Shown: positions 1-45,004 of the stretch, piece after piece | Layout: the number at the start of each line of letters is the position of its first letter | How positions within the stretch are numbered: position 1 is the first letter of the stretch | Source: Elysia chlorotica | Lineage: Eukaryota > Mollusca > Gastropoda > Plakobranchidae | NCBI GenBank assembly: GCA_003991915.1 | Contig: RQTK01000091.1 | Coordinates: 267,367-331,366 of the forward strand | Direction of reading: 5' to 3' | DNA length: 64,000 nucleotides | Position numbers and translations under genes: made by a program | The notes under the pieces: model-generated | What the model was told of the DNA's origin: nothing | What the model saw: the letters and a program-made list of their open reading frames with translations, nothing else | The model's database searches: none

Positions 1-42
<42 letters not shown>

Positions 43-58
43 TCGCTCTCTCACTCTT
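1..58 (+). repeat. (CT)n microsatellite
   Basis: CT dinucleotides from the window edge, so its full length is unknown. Confidence 0.95.
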
Positions 59-518
59 TTAATTTGTATGATTTTATTATTTAACTATATATCATATGTG
101 ATGTGTCAAAATCATGACTGAATGTCCATTAAATCATATAAGTTTAGTGGGGTGATATAGGCTCTCTCTCATATGGTCATCTCTTTTTGTTTTCGTTTTA
201 ATACTGTTGTCCTGCTTTGCTTGTGTATAAGCTGCCTCATTTCATGACATAGACATTTTTTAAACCTACTGTCGCCCGGAGATTCTTCAATGACACGTAG
301 GATGTTGGATTTGTTTATTTTTTAATCTTGCGAATTTATCAGCGTTAATTCGTTATATTTTCACGACAAACTGGAGTACAAAGCAAAGTCATTATTGCAT
401 TATTATCAATTTCTTCCATTTTCTCATTTTATTATTTTTTTTAAAGGACCGGGTCATGCAACAGACTAATTAATACTATTTTAGGCGATCTAAATCGGTT
501 GCGCGGCGCATATCGTCT

Positions 519-771
519 GTAATGAGTGGTTCGCTTTTACGACTAATACACTGTAGTGAGTAGTTCGCTTTTACTATTAATACACTGTAATGAGTAGTTC
601 GCTTTTACGACTAATAGTAATACACTGTAATCAGTAGTTCGCTTTTACGACTAATAGTAATACACTGTAATCAGTGGTTCGCTTTTACGACTAATATAAT
701 CAATTGTAATGAGTGGTTCGCTATTATGACTCTTGACTGATACACGGTAATGAGTGGTTTGCTCTTATGAC
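519..771 (+). repeat. Minisatellite, seven units of 33-41 bp
   Basis: Core TGTAATGAGTGGTTCGCTTT recurs at about 519, 552, 586, 626, 667, 705 and 746, with spacers built from ACGACTAATA(GTAATA)CAC. The outer units are more diverged. Confidence 0.93.
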
Positions 772-845
772 CAAATCACACGAAACATGACACTCCGCAT
801 TACAATAATAACAGTGGTAAATGTAATGGTAATTATGATAATTAT

Positions 846-866
846 AATAATCATAATGATAATAAC

Positions 867-930
<64 letters not shown>
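846..930 (+). repeat. (ATA)n microsatellite
   Basis: ATA/ATT triplets give the poly-Ile frames seen on both strands; not coding. Confidence 0.95.
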
Positions 931-941
<11 letters not shown>

Positions 942-2140
942 AACCAAATTGTCTGTAAGCGTGGGATACAGGAAGTTAAATACTACCAAGCTTATTGAAA
1001 AGCGGCTAATGCCAATTAGTGATCAGCGAAGAAAGAAAAAAGGAAAGGAGTGGTTAGTAATGGAAAACTTAATGGGCTGGCTACCTGTGCAGTGTTAACC
1101 GCATCGGTGCTTACGAATTTCGGCACACTACCTGTAAAAAGTTGTTCGTTCTCTCTCACTATGCAGGAGTGTCGACTTGTTCCAGCTTCCAGCAATGCTT
1201 TTTTCATGACTCTCCGTCCGCTAGGCTTAGCTCTTGCCAAGGCCAAAGATCTTCCTATCCTAGAGTCTTCCAACATCGACAACTCAGTCGTTGCGATACA
1301 CAGAACGATAACGATGACATAATCACGACCATGAAGCATGGGATTTTCTGATCACTCATTGGCTTCGTAAGTCTGAAGTAGATCAATGATTGGACGCCGT
1401 TGAAGTTTCCCTCAACTCTCGTCTTCGTCCTCTCTATGGGCCCTGTTATCACAAGGCATGTAACACCAGTTATTGCTCATCTAGGGCGAGACTGTGTGCG
1501 TCTCAGACATTGACGAGTATCGTTCGGAATTCGCTGAGCTGTTTTACCCTCCACCTGCGCTCCTGGTGTTTTGGTAAATAAAGGACGTATATATAGCACA
1601 AATAGCAGCTCTCGGCATCACCAATTGCTTTGGTGGGAAAGGGTGTTCGTCGATTTGTGCCAGTTGCCCTTTATACAGGTTTTGTTTGTACACACCTTAT
1701 GAAGCGGACTGTCAGTCATAGACCATGTATTTACTTTTTTTCATTTTGTACTTGAGCGTGTTTTTGCCGCAGTGTAAATTATCACCAGTCAGTCGATTTC
1801 CATCTGTCCCTAACGCGCGACTTAGATTGATTGAAAAAGAAAGTCGAGTCTGTGAATTAGTGTCGTAATCATGTACATGTTTTTGTTGTTGTTTATTTTT
1901 GTAACCATGTTGATAAAAACTGTAATCTTTGAATAGTTTCACGCCCTCTGGGTTTCCCGAATAGACGTTACAATGTTCGTTGCTGTGGAGTAAAGCGTCT
2001 CTGGCTCCCCTAAAAGACATCATGGGTTTTCCCATTAGTGGGCTTTCAACTTAGGATATAAACTTGGGCCTCCTGCTCATCACCCTAGCGCTTACCAAAC
2101 CGTCTCATTTGGCCCCCTTGCTGTATAGTTGCAGTCTTCT
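931..2140. other. Unclassified moderately GC-rich stretch
   Basis: Overlapping short frames on both strands of 1016-1340 have no recognisable motif. The base composition is higher in GC than the surroundings, so this may be an old transposon. Nothing can be named. Confidence 0.3.
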
Positions 2141-2144
2141 TAGT

Positions 2145-2163
2145 CTTCTTCTTCTTCTTCTTC

Positions 2164-2208
<45 letters not shown>
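2145..2208 (+). repeat. (CTT)n(ATT)n microsatellite
   Basis: TTCTTCTTC runs directly into TTATTATTA. Confidence 0.95.
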
Positions 2209-2587
2209 GATAGTGATCAAGAAAACTCTTGGAATAATTTTACCATCTTCCTTTTTGTTCATTTATTAATTATGTCTATCGCCGTAGCAAACTGTTATAA
2301 ATCGTAACATTTTGGGAGAGGGGCATTGTTTCTACTAAAGCCTGATCATAAACGTCAGCCCTGTAACAGTAAAGTGGACCTTAACGCAGGTTCAAGAGAT
2401 ATAAAGTGGGAATAACTGCTGGCTTGCAACGGGGGATTTTTCTAACATTGAGTTATAAATGTTCATGTTATATTAACATGCTTAACACTTACACACACAC
2501 ACCCCATCTCTCCATCTCTGTGTATCTTTTTACACGTCTCTCCTTCAGTCTATATATTTACGTGGGGGGAAAATTACGAACCTCGTC

Positions 2588-2605
2588 TGTGTGTGTGTGT
2601 GTGTG

Positions 2606-2642
<37 letters not shown>

Positions 2643-2738
2643 CTCTACCTTTTTTCCTATTCATCTCTATGTATGTATTTGGATGTGTCTCTTTTTCTGT
2701 ATGTGTGTGTCTATTCTTTGCCCCTCTCTCCCTCTCAT

Positions 2739-2794
<56 letters not shown>
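2588..2794 (+). repeat. (GT)n, (CT)n, (CTAT)n compound microsatellite
   Basis: GT at 2588, CT from 2607, CTAT from 2624, then a long pure CT tract at 2743-2794. Confidence 0.95.
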
Positions 2795-2798
<4 letters not shown>

Positions 2799-2799
2799 T

Positions 2800-4650
2800 T
2801 TAATTGCTGGTGTTTTTTGTTATGTTTCCGCCGTCTCCACTGTGCTCCACCGTCTACCGAACGCTTCTCATGTTGATCCCTTGCGTGTTGACTGCTCATA
2901 GCGCCGGCGGGTTAGGCTAGACCAGGCTAGGCCAAACTGTGAGGAATGTTGGTTGGCTCCATGAACGTGTTGTATTCCCTCCCAGCTTTAAATGCCATCG
3001 CTTGCCAACTCACATTGCGTGCTAACGTACACTTTTTATTTAATTTTTTAAAAACTTATATAATCAGATTTTGTAACGTGTGTGAAGAGTTGATTCTCCT
3101 GTGTTTGAACTGGAATCTGCACACATAATTGTCTTTCATCTAAATAGTTAAAACGTATTTTTTCCTAGAAAATTAAAGAGAAGATGTAATAGCGAAACAA
3201 TACTTTGATGTTGACTGTGTCAAATTTTGTTTCATAATTTTGTTGCCATTCTTGGCATGCTTAATCCAAAGAACATCCTATTTTTCTCCCTTTTTCAACA
3301 AAAAGAGTTCCAGGTTGTGGGTCAGTTTTATTGTTAATCTTATAAGGGTTCTGTTTTTGCGTAGACTGGCGGTAGAACTCATGAGGTCTTATGTGTTTGT
3401 AAAAAAAAAAAAAGGGGGGGGGGGGTACTTTTGTCATTGCGTCTTCAAATCTCCCTCAATCGTGATTATTAGCCCTTCAAATAAATTGATTTTCCCTGGG
3501 GTTCTAGCAATCAAGGAAACAATTGTAAATATCCATTTTTTTATTGATTGATTCTCATCCAGTCTTAGCCTGAAGAAGATGGTTTGAAAAATTATGTATG
3601 CCTACTCTATCCCTTTTAAATTTTGTATGAAAAACTCCTTGCTTTTTTTGAAAAGGGGGGGGGGGCGTATTATGGTTATACCAATATAGTTCTTTGGTCG
3701 TTGTTTTTGTTTGTTTATTTTGCTAGGTTTTTGTTGTTGTTGTTTTGTTTTTTTGGGGGCGGGGGGTTGTATGCCAATTTCTGTTAATGATAACGAACAA
3801 TGTGATCGCAGAATTTGGTTCGATGTTTATATGCGGTGAGGACTTTTCTCAAAGAGAAAAATGTTACCTTGGTGAACGCAAATATGAAAATTATCTCTTG
3901 TCCTCATAGCATTCATTACCTGCTAGCTCTCACAGTTGACCACTATTACGGTGTTAGCTGGTACAGTATTGGGGTACGATTGTACCATTTAGATTTAGAC
4001 GCTCGGCTTTGACATATACATACGCGGTAAGGGAGTGAATAAATTTACTACTATGACTGCATTATTTTAACCTCGAATATCTAATGCTTGGCAGGTGGGC
4101 TCTCTTCTAACGCTGGAAAAGGAATCCACGGGAGTGAGTGGGTTTTAGTTAATAGACTAGCGGTAACAGAGAATGGCAATTACCCGTGGTTTTTACACAT
4201 ATAAATTATCGAGATCTCGATAACGCGTAACGATTTTTGTTGATTTTAAAATTAACCTGCTCTTTTCTTTTGGGTGGGCGGTTTTTTGTTGTATTTGTGT
4301 GTGTATATTGTTTGTTGGTTGTTGTTACTGTTCATGTATAAAATGGTACTAATCATCCGGCCTTACAAGAAGTATCTCCTCAAGATCTGTATTGACGAGC
4401 TCATTATTCCACAAATGAGTCTGACAAAAGTATCATATAGTTATGTTTAGTTAGGAATTCTGAAACTTGTATTCCTAGGTTTATTCAATAAACTTTTTCA
4501 ATATAGATTGTTCTACCAAGTGAACGCCATCATAGTTCCTCGTGTACCTTTGTTTGCAATAGTATACTCTAAACCTGATATTAGGCTTATTTCAAACTCT
4601 CGTTTATGTTCACTTTTTTTTTTTTTTTTTTTATATTTGTGCAAGGTCTT
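2800..4650. other. Non-coding stretch, nothing recognised
   Basis: AT-rich with short poly-A/poly-G runs (3403-3427, 3653-3666, 3753-3768). No exon, RNA gene or transposon signature seen. Confidence 0.4.
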
Positions 4651-4653
4651 CAC

Positions 4654-4765
4654 ACGTTATGAAACGCAGGCCATATTTTGCCTGCAGATCAGCTATATTT
4701 AGTATAATAGTCTTTATACGTTATGAAACGCAGGCCATATTTTGCCTGCAGATCAGCTATATTAT
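4654..4765 (+). repeat. 64-bp tandem duplication
   Basis: ACGTTATGAAACGCAGGCCA and TTTTGCCTGCAGATCAGCTA occur twice with a 64-base period. Confidence 0.9.
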
Positions 4766-5132
4766 TCTAGTTGACCTGCGTTCGTTTTCCCTACCCTGTC
4801 AAGGCTATAAACTGCGTCGTTGCGACAAAAACAACTTTGCGCATGCGTTCAAAATCTAGGGTGTGGTGAGAAAAAATAGGGGGCATATCAAAATACCATT
4901 AATTTTTAAAACCACCCCTCCATCTCTCTTTTCCTTTCTCTTTTTTTCCCACACTCTCAACCCATCTCTCTTTCTCTCTCTCTATCTCCCTCTTCCAATT
5001 TTATGTAGATCGATATATATCAAACGCTCCCCATCCTCTCCGGCTTAGAATGTTAACCTGTCATCTTCACTAAGCCCCAACTACACAAAAGTAACATCAA
5101 CGACATCTACGACGAAGACTATGTGGCGGCTG

Positions 5133-5161
5133 CAGTGATGATGATGATGATGATAGTGATG

Positions 5162-5193
<32 letters not shown>

Positions 5194-5255
5194 GATGATG
5201 ATGATGATACTGATGATGATAATGATGATGATGATGATGATGATGGTAGTGGTGG
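5133..5255 (+). repeat. (GAT)n microsatellite, imperfect
   Basis: GATGATGAT with a few interruptions; poly-Ser frame on the minus strand is an artefact. Confidence 0.95.
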
Positions 5256-5259
5256 TATG

Positions 5260-6700
5260 AATGTAGAAGCGGCGATCAGGTTAAAAGGATTTATTGGATA
5301 AAGAATATCTTGTAACAACTTATATATGGAACAAAATTAATATATGTTTGAACAGAAAAAAGCGTATTTTAACATTCTAGAGATATACTTTTTCATTGTT
5401 TAAGGCGCATTTAAAATTTTGAAACGAGCATCGTTCAAAATGTCGGTCCATTTACCGCTTAAGTAGCTAAATTGTAGGCCTGTGAAGTCAGATTGAAAAA
5501 TACACCAATTTCACGTGCGAATAAGAATGGCGTGAACACCTGGTTTGGTGCATGCCAAAATCATGGTATGAGCGCTATGGGCGCTTGTGTATTTTTTACT
5601 TTGATATACACATACAAATTGTGTGATCACAGTGGTGTGAAAAGAAAAAAATATACACGTCGAAAAAACACACAGGAATCAGAAAAGTGTGTACACTCAT
5701 TTAGTTCGTGAATCGGGGAAATTTGAACCCTAGTGACTATGCTTTTGTTTAGCTCGTGTGGCTAATGTCAAAACCAACAACGCCCAACCTGCCCAGTCCA
5801 CAGGGATGGAACCCAACATGTGCTTTTTTGTGTGTAATAATTGTTATCCTCCTCTCCATTAGTATGAACACCATCGCCTTATGACTTTTACTTGAAATAT
5901 TAAAATGTGTTTCAGATAAATGAAAACCTTAGCTTGAGTCTGTTAAGGTTTCAATGTAACTTTAACCTGTTTTCGAGGAATAGTATTGTAAATAATGGGG
6001 ATGGAGGTGATTTGTTTGTTTTGTTTTTTGTTTCTTTTTAGGGGGGTCTAAACCATAGTGCCATCTTTACTAATTTGATTGTTTCAGGGTACAGATACAT
6101 GTCCATAAGTGGGCGGCAGTGCATAATCTCACTCAGTTCCTGACTACATATCAGTTTAGGATGATTATTCTCCTCCCCTGTGGCAATATCTATGCATGTT
6201 TTTGTGTGATTCATGTGTGTTATGTCACAGAAAGTATTTGTATGCATAAAACGTATCGGTCTCGCTCTTTCTATCTTCCTTTCCACACCACATCTTCATT
6301 GGTGTGTGTTAACAATATAAATTAAAAGCCTAACTTTATCACTCGGGTTAGATCAGTTTCTTTATTCTCTGAGGATGGAAATATGATAAGCTCTGTGATC
6401 ACTAGTTGTGCTGCACTTGGCTTATGGGTTTTATTCCGTCAATCATTTTTATCCGGGACCCTTTTTTTTGCCTGTAATGTCTGCAAATAGTGCAGAATTT
6501 TTGTAGCTGTTTATTTCTAAAACAATAGGTGATGCCTTTAAACAAATGCAGGCCGATCAGCTGGAATCCTACACTTAAACGTAGTTAAACTAAATTTCGG
6601 TTATACTGTACTTTGTTTTTCAGTATTATATAAACAAGAGCCTAACAACTATAGTGTCTTTAGCATAGGGAGCTAGATCTAATGACCCTAAAAGATGACC
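5260..6700. other. Non-coding stretch, nothing recognised
   Basis: Short frames only; no family match or splice-supported exon. Confidence 0.4.
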
Positions 6701-6712
6701 TTTTAGTATTGT

Positions 6713-6890
6713 AAGGCCGGCGCTAATCAGACTGGGGTAACTGTATCTTTGACCAGAGAGATCCAATCTCTCTCCTTCTTTAACATATCTTAGGTCTCAA
6801 GAAAATCCTGTGCGGCGATGAGAACCCAGACGCGGATCGAACCCGTACCAGTGGGTTAGAACCGCTCTGTCTATCCCTCAACCTCGTCGT
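6713..6890 (-). mobile_element. tRNA-derived SINE, second family
   Basis: Read on the minus strand: box A like TAGACAGAGCGG and box B GGGTTCGATCC with correct spacing, then a body ending near GCGCCGGCCTTACAATAC. It is not a tRNA gene because no closed acceptor stem is seen. Confidence 0.6.
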
Positions 6891-6949
6891 CCCCCGGTGA
6901 CAAAAAATAATGATTATGCAACTATACTTCTCTATATCCCTGCGTGGGT

Positions 6950-7041
6950 TTAGTTGGTTGCTTAACGTTTAAAGTCAGCACTATTTAGACTATATTGTAG
7001 ACTGGCCCCAAGACTAACGTCTGGTGAATTTATGGGCTGCA
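6950..7041 (-). mobile_element. SINE 3' fragment, head-to-head with the next SINE
   Basis: Minus-strand tail of the main SINE family (AACGTTTAAAGTCAGCACTA, CCCAAGACTAACGTCTG) abutting the plus-strand copy at 7046. Confidence 0.65.
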
Positions 7042-7045
7042 ACGC

Positions 7046-7303
7046 GGGGGGTGCGGTGGCCCAGGGGTAGAACATCGGCTTCCGACGCAAAAGGTCCCGA
7101 GTTCGAATTCTGGCGGTTGCGTTCCCTGCTGGTTGGGTCGGTGTCAGTATAATGTGGCCGGCTGAGACAGGAGTCATGGTATCCCCGCCCTGTCTCGTGT
7201 ATGGCAGCACATACAATTGTCAGACGTCCGTCTTGGGGACCGTTCACAATATAGCCTTCATAGTGCTGATGTTGGACGTTAAAACCAACTCAACTTAACT
7301 CAA
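7046..7303 (+). mobile_element. tRNA-derived SINE, best preserved copy
   Basis: Box A in GGTGGCCCAGGGGTAGAAC, box B GGTCCCGAGTTCGAATTC, then the body GTGTCAGTATAATGTGGCC, GGTATCCCCGCCCTGTCTCG, and the tail GGACGTTAAAACCAACTCAA. Four related copies occur in the window. Confidence 0.85.
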
Positions 7304-7584
7304 CCCCGCTGCCACATAGAGACAGCGCGGGGAGACCTGGACATCTGCCTCAGCCGGATCCTCTGCGTGGGAATCTTAAGCTTTACCGCTCCGGCCTACA
7401 GCAGAGAATGAAAGACGGGCCATTGATTTGTGGAGTGTAACTTGAGCCCTTTGTGCAAGACCAGTCATATGACAGACATAAACACTGGGCCCTAATGACT
7501 CTCCTTGTGACTTAAGCTTTCATATGTTGATCGTAGAGGGTCTTTTCGTCGTGATTACTGTCTGTCTCTAATGCTTTCCATGAC

Positions 7585-7665
7585 GTAAAATTACCAGACG
7601 TGAGGTCTTGGGACTCGTCCACAATATAGTCACGGTGTTGTCTATGGATGATAAAAAAAACCCAA
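7585..7665 (+). mobile_element. SINE tail fragment
   Basis: CCAGACGTGAGGTCTTGG and CCACAATATAGTCACGGTG match the same SINE tail in diverged form. Confidence 0.45.
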
Positions 7666-7710
7666 CCTCAATCTATTTCTACCGTCTGTCTGTTGTATTT
7701 CTCTCCCTCC

Positions 7711-7769
<59 letters not shown>
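7711..7769 (+). repeat. (CT)n microsatellite
   Basis: Pure CT run. Confidence 0.97.
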
Positions 7770-7771
<2 letters not shown>

Positions 7772-8080
7772 CTTAAAGTGCCGCACATATACCTATTCAC
7801 ATCTCTTAATCTGGAGCCATGCAGTGTCAACCTAGGCCTTGTCTCCACATTCTTCCTTCACGCGTTTCTTTCCGGAACAGTAGAGAGAAGTTTCCTGATC
7901 GGTGTTGACTGTCTCTTTCGTGTCTGAAACTCTGAGTACCTATTTTTTCTAACAACCCCAAGTACCGTGTCCACGAACCAAAAATACATTCATGTTAATT
8001 TTTGTTTTTGTTTGGTATTATATTGTGTTTTTTCTCTGTTTTCTTACGAGATATTTCGCCCGTTTTGTTTGCTGTTGTTG

Positions 8081-8082
<2 letters not shown>

Positions 8083-8112
<30 letters not shown>
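8083..8112 (+). repeat. (GT)n microsatellite
   Basis: Pure GT run, followed at 8203-8290 by imperfect CT and CTAT tracts. Confidence 0.95.
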
Positions 8113-8114
<2 letters not shown>

Positions 8115-8580
8115 ATGAGCCATACTTATGACCGCCTAATGGCCTTCAATTTAATGATGATTCTCTTTCTTGGTTTTATTTGGTAAGGATTTTTATCTTT
8201 TACCCTCTCTCTCTCACTCTCTCTCTCTGTGTCTCTCTCTCTCTCGCCCTTTGATCTCCCTCTCATCTATCTTATATATCTATCTATCTCTCCCTTTATT
8301 GAGATAGAAGCGGGTTTAACGTCTCCCAGTTTTTCCCAGTTATTCAGCATAACTACCGATCACTCTCAATAACTTAACTATAATTATCCTTCACAACCCT
8401 TTGTCAGTGTGTCCTGATCTCACATCTCCACAATGCCCGCTTATACCAGTTTTCTTTTGACTCGCAAGCATCCATCAATGTGGCATGTCTGTGATATGTA
8501 ACTCATTCATGGCATAATTATTGTGCAGCGCAGTCACATTTTTCTTGTTGTTATAATGATGTTTGTTTTTCCCTCTCTCT

Positions 8581-8582
<2 letters not shown>

Positions 8583-8638
<56 letters not shown>
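8583..8638 (+). repeat. (CT)n microsatellite
   Basis: Pure CT run. Confidence 0.97.
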
Positions 8639-8643
<5 letters not shown>

Positions 8644-8884
8644 GTCAGGTTCCCCCTATCTATCTCAGCCTCTCTCTCACAACACACACACAAACACACC
8701 TATGTATTGATGGTGTTACGTAATTAAGTCAAATTTTGGTATTTAAGTAAAGATTAATGTGAGAATTACAAGCTAAGTTTACACGTCCATTGATTTATTT
8801 GATGTTCACCTGTCCATACAAAATTTGTCTATGTTGTGTTGTGCAAGTATATATTCGTGAGTACTGATTTTTTAAAATAATAAT

Positions 8885-8887
<3 letters not shown>

Positions 8888-8954
<67 letters not shown>
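8888..8954 (+). repeat. (CT)n microsatellite
   Basis: Pure CT run; the poly-Glu/Arg frame on the minus strand is an artefact. Confidence 0.97.
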
Positions 8955-8958
<4 letters not shown>

Positions 8959-9302
8959 ACCCCCGCCTTTTTTTCTCTATCTCTATCAAGCTGTTTTTTT
9001 TGCTCCCACTCCTTTGATCTTTCTCACTTACCCTCTAATATTATTCTCTTTCTTCATTTTTATGTGTAAAAACACTCACTTTAACTCTGTTTACATTGGT
9101 TAATCTCAGATAATGTCAGTAGGTCAAGGCGACATGATTGCCTCAATGCCTAAGGGGATGCATAGTCAGGCACTATAAGCTGTAGGGGTTCTTTGGAGCA
9201 CACTGGAATGTGATTGAGGAAATTCCTTTTACCCCTTGGCATCCGCCGTCGCGTTAAATCCATATAAATGGTCATGCAAGGGGTCCTCTTTCTCTCACTC
9301 TT

Positions 9303-9306
<4 letters not shown>

Positions 9307-9344
<38 letters not shown>

Positions 9345-9384
9345 GTCTCCCGCTCTCCCTTTTTATCTATCTATCTATCTATCT
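9307..9384 (+). repeat. (CT)n and (CTAT)n microsatellite
   Basis: CT run then CTAT units at 9366-9383. Confidence 0.95.
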
Positions 9385-42173
<32,789 letters not shown>

Positions 42174-42280
42174 TTTCTTACAAGTTGTGTATGTATATAC
42201 TCAAACATTTTACACAATGACAGAAAGCATATGTCTCCAAATACATCATTACACATTTATATATAGATCAGCAAGAGGGC

Positions 42281-42395
42281 TTGATCAAAGTCATTGGTTT
42301 TTGAAAAATGACTGAGGCGATTTGGTGTATGTCGCAGCTTGATCAAAGTTATTGGATTTTGAAAAATTACTGAGGCGATTTGGTGTATGTCGCTA
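42281..42395 (+). repeat. 58-bp tandem duplication in the 3' UTR
   Basis: GATCAAAGTCATTGG and GAGGCGATTTGGTGTATGTC occur twice with a 58-base period, differing by a few bases. Confidence 0.85.
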
Positions 42396-42705
42396 TTTTC
42401 CAAACTGCAATGAAAGACCAAATATATGGGCCATAAAGGCACAGTGCTTTCAAGTTCTGTTACATTAGAACTTTGATCATTCCGTTAAAACTTAATTTTA
42501 TAGGAATAACAATGAAGTTTGATGAAAGCAGCCTTTAAGCTCATGTTCAGGAAAAGAAACGTTTTTATAAGGATATGGTCAAATCACCTTTTACTAGCAA
42601 GATATATGAAGTACACAAAGGTCTTCAATTCATATAATTTTAATATATTTTATAAAACATTGAATATTTTAACTTGCGTGTTTATATGTTAATAAATTTT
42701 GTATA

Positions 42706-42711
42706 AATAAA
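42706..42711 (+). terminator. Poly(A) signal AATAAA
   Basis: Canonical hexamer about 530 bases after the HEATR5B stop. Further AATAAA copies lie next to it (42691 and about 42717). Confidence 0.5.
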
Positions 42712-44252
42712 ATATAAATAAACACAAAAATGTATTAATTTATAATAAAGACATGAGTTCCATGGACTCCTGCTGTATTATTTTGATTTGGATTAAAAAT
42801 ATATCCTCTTGTTAGATGATAAAGATATTGCTATATGTGTATTAAATAACTATTTCTTTTTCTATTTGCTGGAGTGTGTTTATGGTGTGTATGTGCAAAA
42901 AGGGAATATCGCTTGTTCTTTGTTTCATTTAATTTATTGGAAATATTATTATTCAAAATAATGTATGGGGGGACATTTCATCATCCGTCATGCTATGATC
43001 ATCTTTTGTAATTCGATGGTTATGGACAATTTTTTTTTTAGATTTTATTTTAGTCTGTTTTTGTTAGACTTTGTTTTCCTTTGAAGTCTTTTTTTGTTAG
43101 ACTTTGTTTTCCTTTGCAATGAACATTCACTGCCACAGAATTCAGCAAAGATCTTCAAGCTTTCAGTGCTTTTTATCATTAGTTCAACTGTACTAAAGAG
43201 GCTTGTGGTTCTTTTTTATATTGAGTTTTTTTAAAGACTTGAATCTTGTGTCAAATGATCTTAATTCTTTGCTCTTTATGTCACTGGGTGACAAAATTAA
43301 AATAAGTGCAAGATGCAGTTATTTTAATTGCCACACATAACAGAATTATCAAGCTCTCGTAAAAGCAATGCAAGTAGTAAAATAGTATCTATCACCTGAA
43401 ATCACTACTGTCAACGTGCACAACTAGATATGACTGAGTTATCTGTTAATTTCAAAAAGTGTTCTGTATTAGTTTTTGGTTCCGTAGTTTGCCACTGCCA
43501 ACTGTTCGTGAGAGAGAGTTGAACCTGTCACATTTAGTCAGCAAGGTTACAACTGGCTTATTTGCATGAAAAGACCTTATACTGCCCCTCCACAAGTGCA
43601 ACAAAGTACTTTAATACATGTACACTTATTGCCAATTTCAACTTTGACCAAAATAAAAACTTGATTTTAGTTACCACTGTTCACTATCGTGAATTTAAAG
43701 AAAAACTTTTGTTTTGATATTTCATGTTAAAGAATAAAGTTACAGATTTTATGAAATCAAAATGATTTTTTTGTTAAAACCTTACCAATGTCTTTGGTAA
43801 CAAAATGTAAAATGTTTAGGAAGTCCAGCCAATGGAAATGTAGATAAAATGTATTAGAGAGGTTGTTTTGTGAAATAATTCATTTGAAGATTTAAGAATA
43901 GTACAAGCACCAGTTGGTTTGTGAAATATTGAAGAAAGGCTGAGTTTCACCATTCCCAGAATTTATGGGATCTTCGTTTACAGAAATGTTTGAACATTTA
44001 GATTTCCTATGAAAAGGGGTGCTTTTTTTTTTTTAAATAATTGCTCTGTTGAAAGAATATTGATGTATGTGGTGCATTTAAAAGGTTTGAGTTGTGCGGG
44101 TATCTCTTTTTTCTTTTAATGTGCATGAAATTTGAAACTTGTGACACTTAATCTTCTAAAGCTTTGATCCTGGAAAAACCTCTGCTCTTTCACATGTTAC
44201 GAAGCTTTGTCTTGTATAGCCGAATATATCATTACATTTCATGCTATCTGAA

Positions 44253-44258
44253 AATAAA
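44253..44258 (+). terminator. Distal poly(A) signal AATAAA
   Basis: Single hexamer in GAAAATAAAAGG about 2.1 kb after the stop, with a GT-rich stretch shortly downstream. Confidence 0.4.
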
Positions 44259-44463
44259 AGGTCTTAAATAACTTATGTGTTATTACATTGGTTTTGTGCG
44301 CAAAATTGTTTGTTGTTGCTGATTTTTTGTGTGAAGGAAGCATAATTTAATTTTTTAAAGCTAAACTGCGTAAAAATATACGCATTACGTTATTTGGTAG
44401 CAATGGTCATGTAATCTTCCATCGAGTATTGATTAATGAAGCCAAAAACAAGGACGGAACACA

Positions 44464-44474
44464 TATCTCTCTCT

Positions 44475-44540
<66 letters not shown>

Positions 44541-44575
44541 TCTTTCTCTCTCTCTGTCCCTCTTTCTCTCTCTTA
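44464..44575 (+). repeat. (CT)n compound microsatellite
   Basis: CT run with short CTAT and TTTCTC interruptions. Confidence 0.95.
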
Positions 44576-44958
44576 TATTAAATCAAAATATAAAATATAA
44601 AAGAAAATGAGGAAACAACAGAATTTTTCAGAACAGAGATATCCTGACCCAGTGTTTCATTTAATTATTCACTAGTGCCCGTCCAAATATAACTTTACAT
44701 ACATCCATGAATGATGTTTGGCCATCCATAATGTAATTGTAAGCAGACAGTAGTGGGCAAAGTTTCAAATGAGATAAGATGTATTACACCTATAAAAGAG
44801 CAATGTTGTTTTGTTGCACAATATCAAATTTAAAACAAAATGGAATATGATGATAAGTAATATGGCACTAAGTAATGCTCCCAGTTACATTGAACCAATA
44901 AATTATTAGTTATCTGGATTATGCGCACATGTTAATTGTTATATTTATATATGTAATA

Positions 44959-44959
44959 C

Positions 44960-45003
<44 letters not shown>
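44959..45003 (+). repeat. (ATA)n microsatellite
   Basis: Pure ATA run. Confidence 0.95.

Positions 45004-45004
<1 letters not shown>

Larger units (their letters stand above)
42174..44270 (+). other. HEATR5B: HEATR5B 3' untranslated region (probable)
   Basis: No coding potential. AATAAA poly(A) signals lie at 42691 and 42706, and a later one at 44253, so the transcript may end near 42.75 kb or 44.27 kb. It is AT-rich without transposon marks apart from small tandem copies. Confidence 0.6.

Noticed and set aside
519-771. CRISPR array
   Set aside because: Spacers are themselves repeats of variable length, and the context is animal nuclear DNA; a minisatellite.
1016-1340. Overlapping frames on both strands near 1.1 kb
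   Set aside because: No motif, splice support or family resemblance; listed only as unclassified.
7055-7110. tRNA gene
   Set aside because: Box A and box B are present but no closed cloverleaf stems, and the body is shared by several dispersed copies: a SINE.
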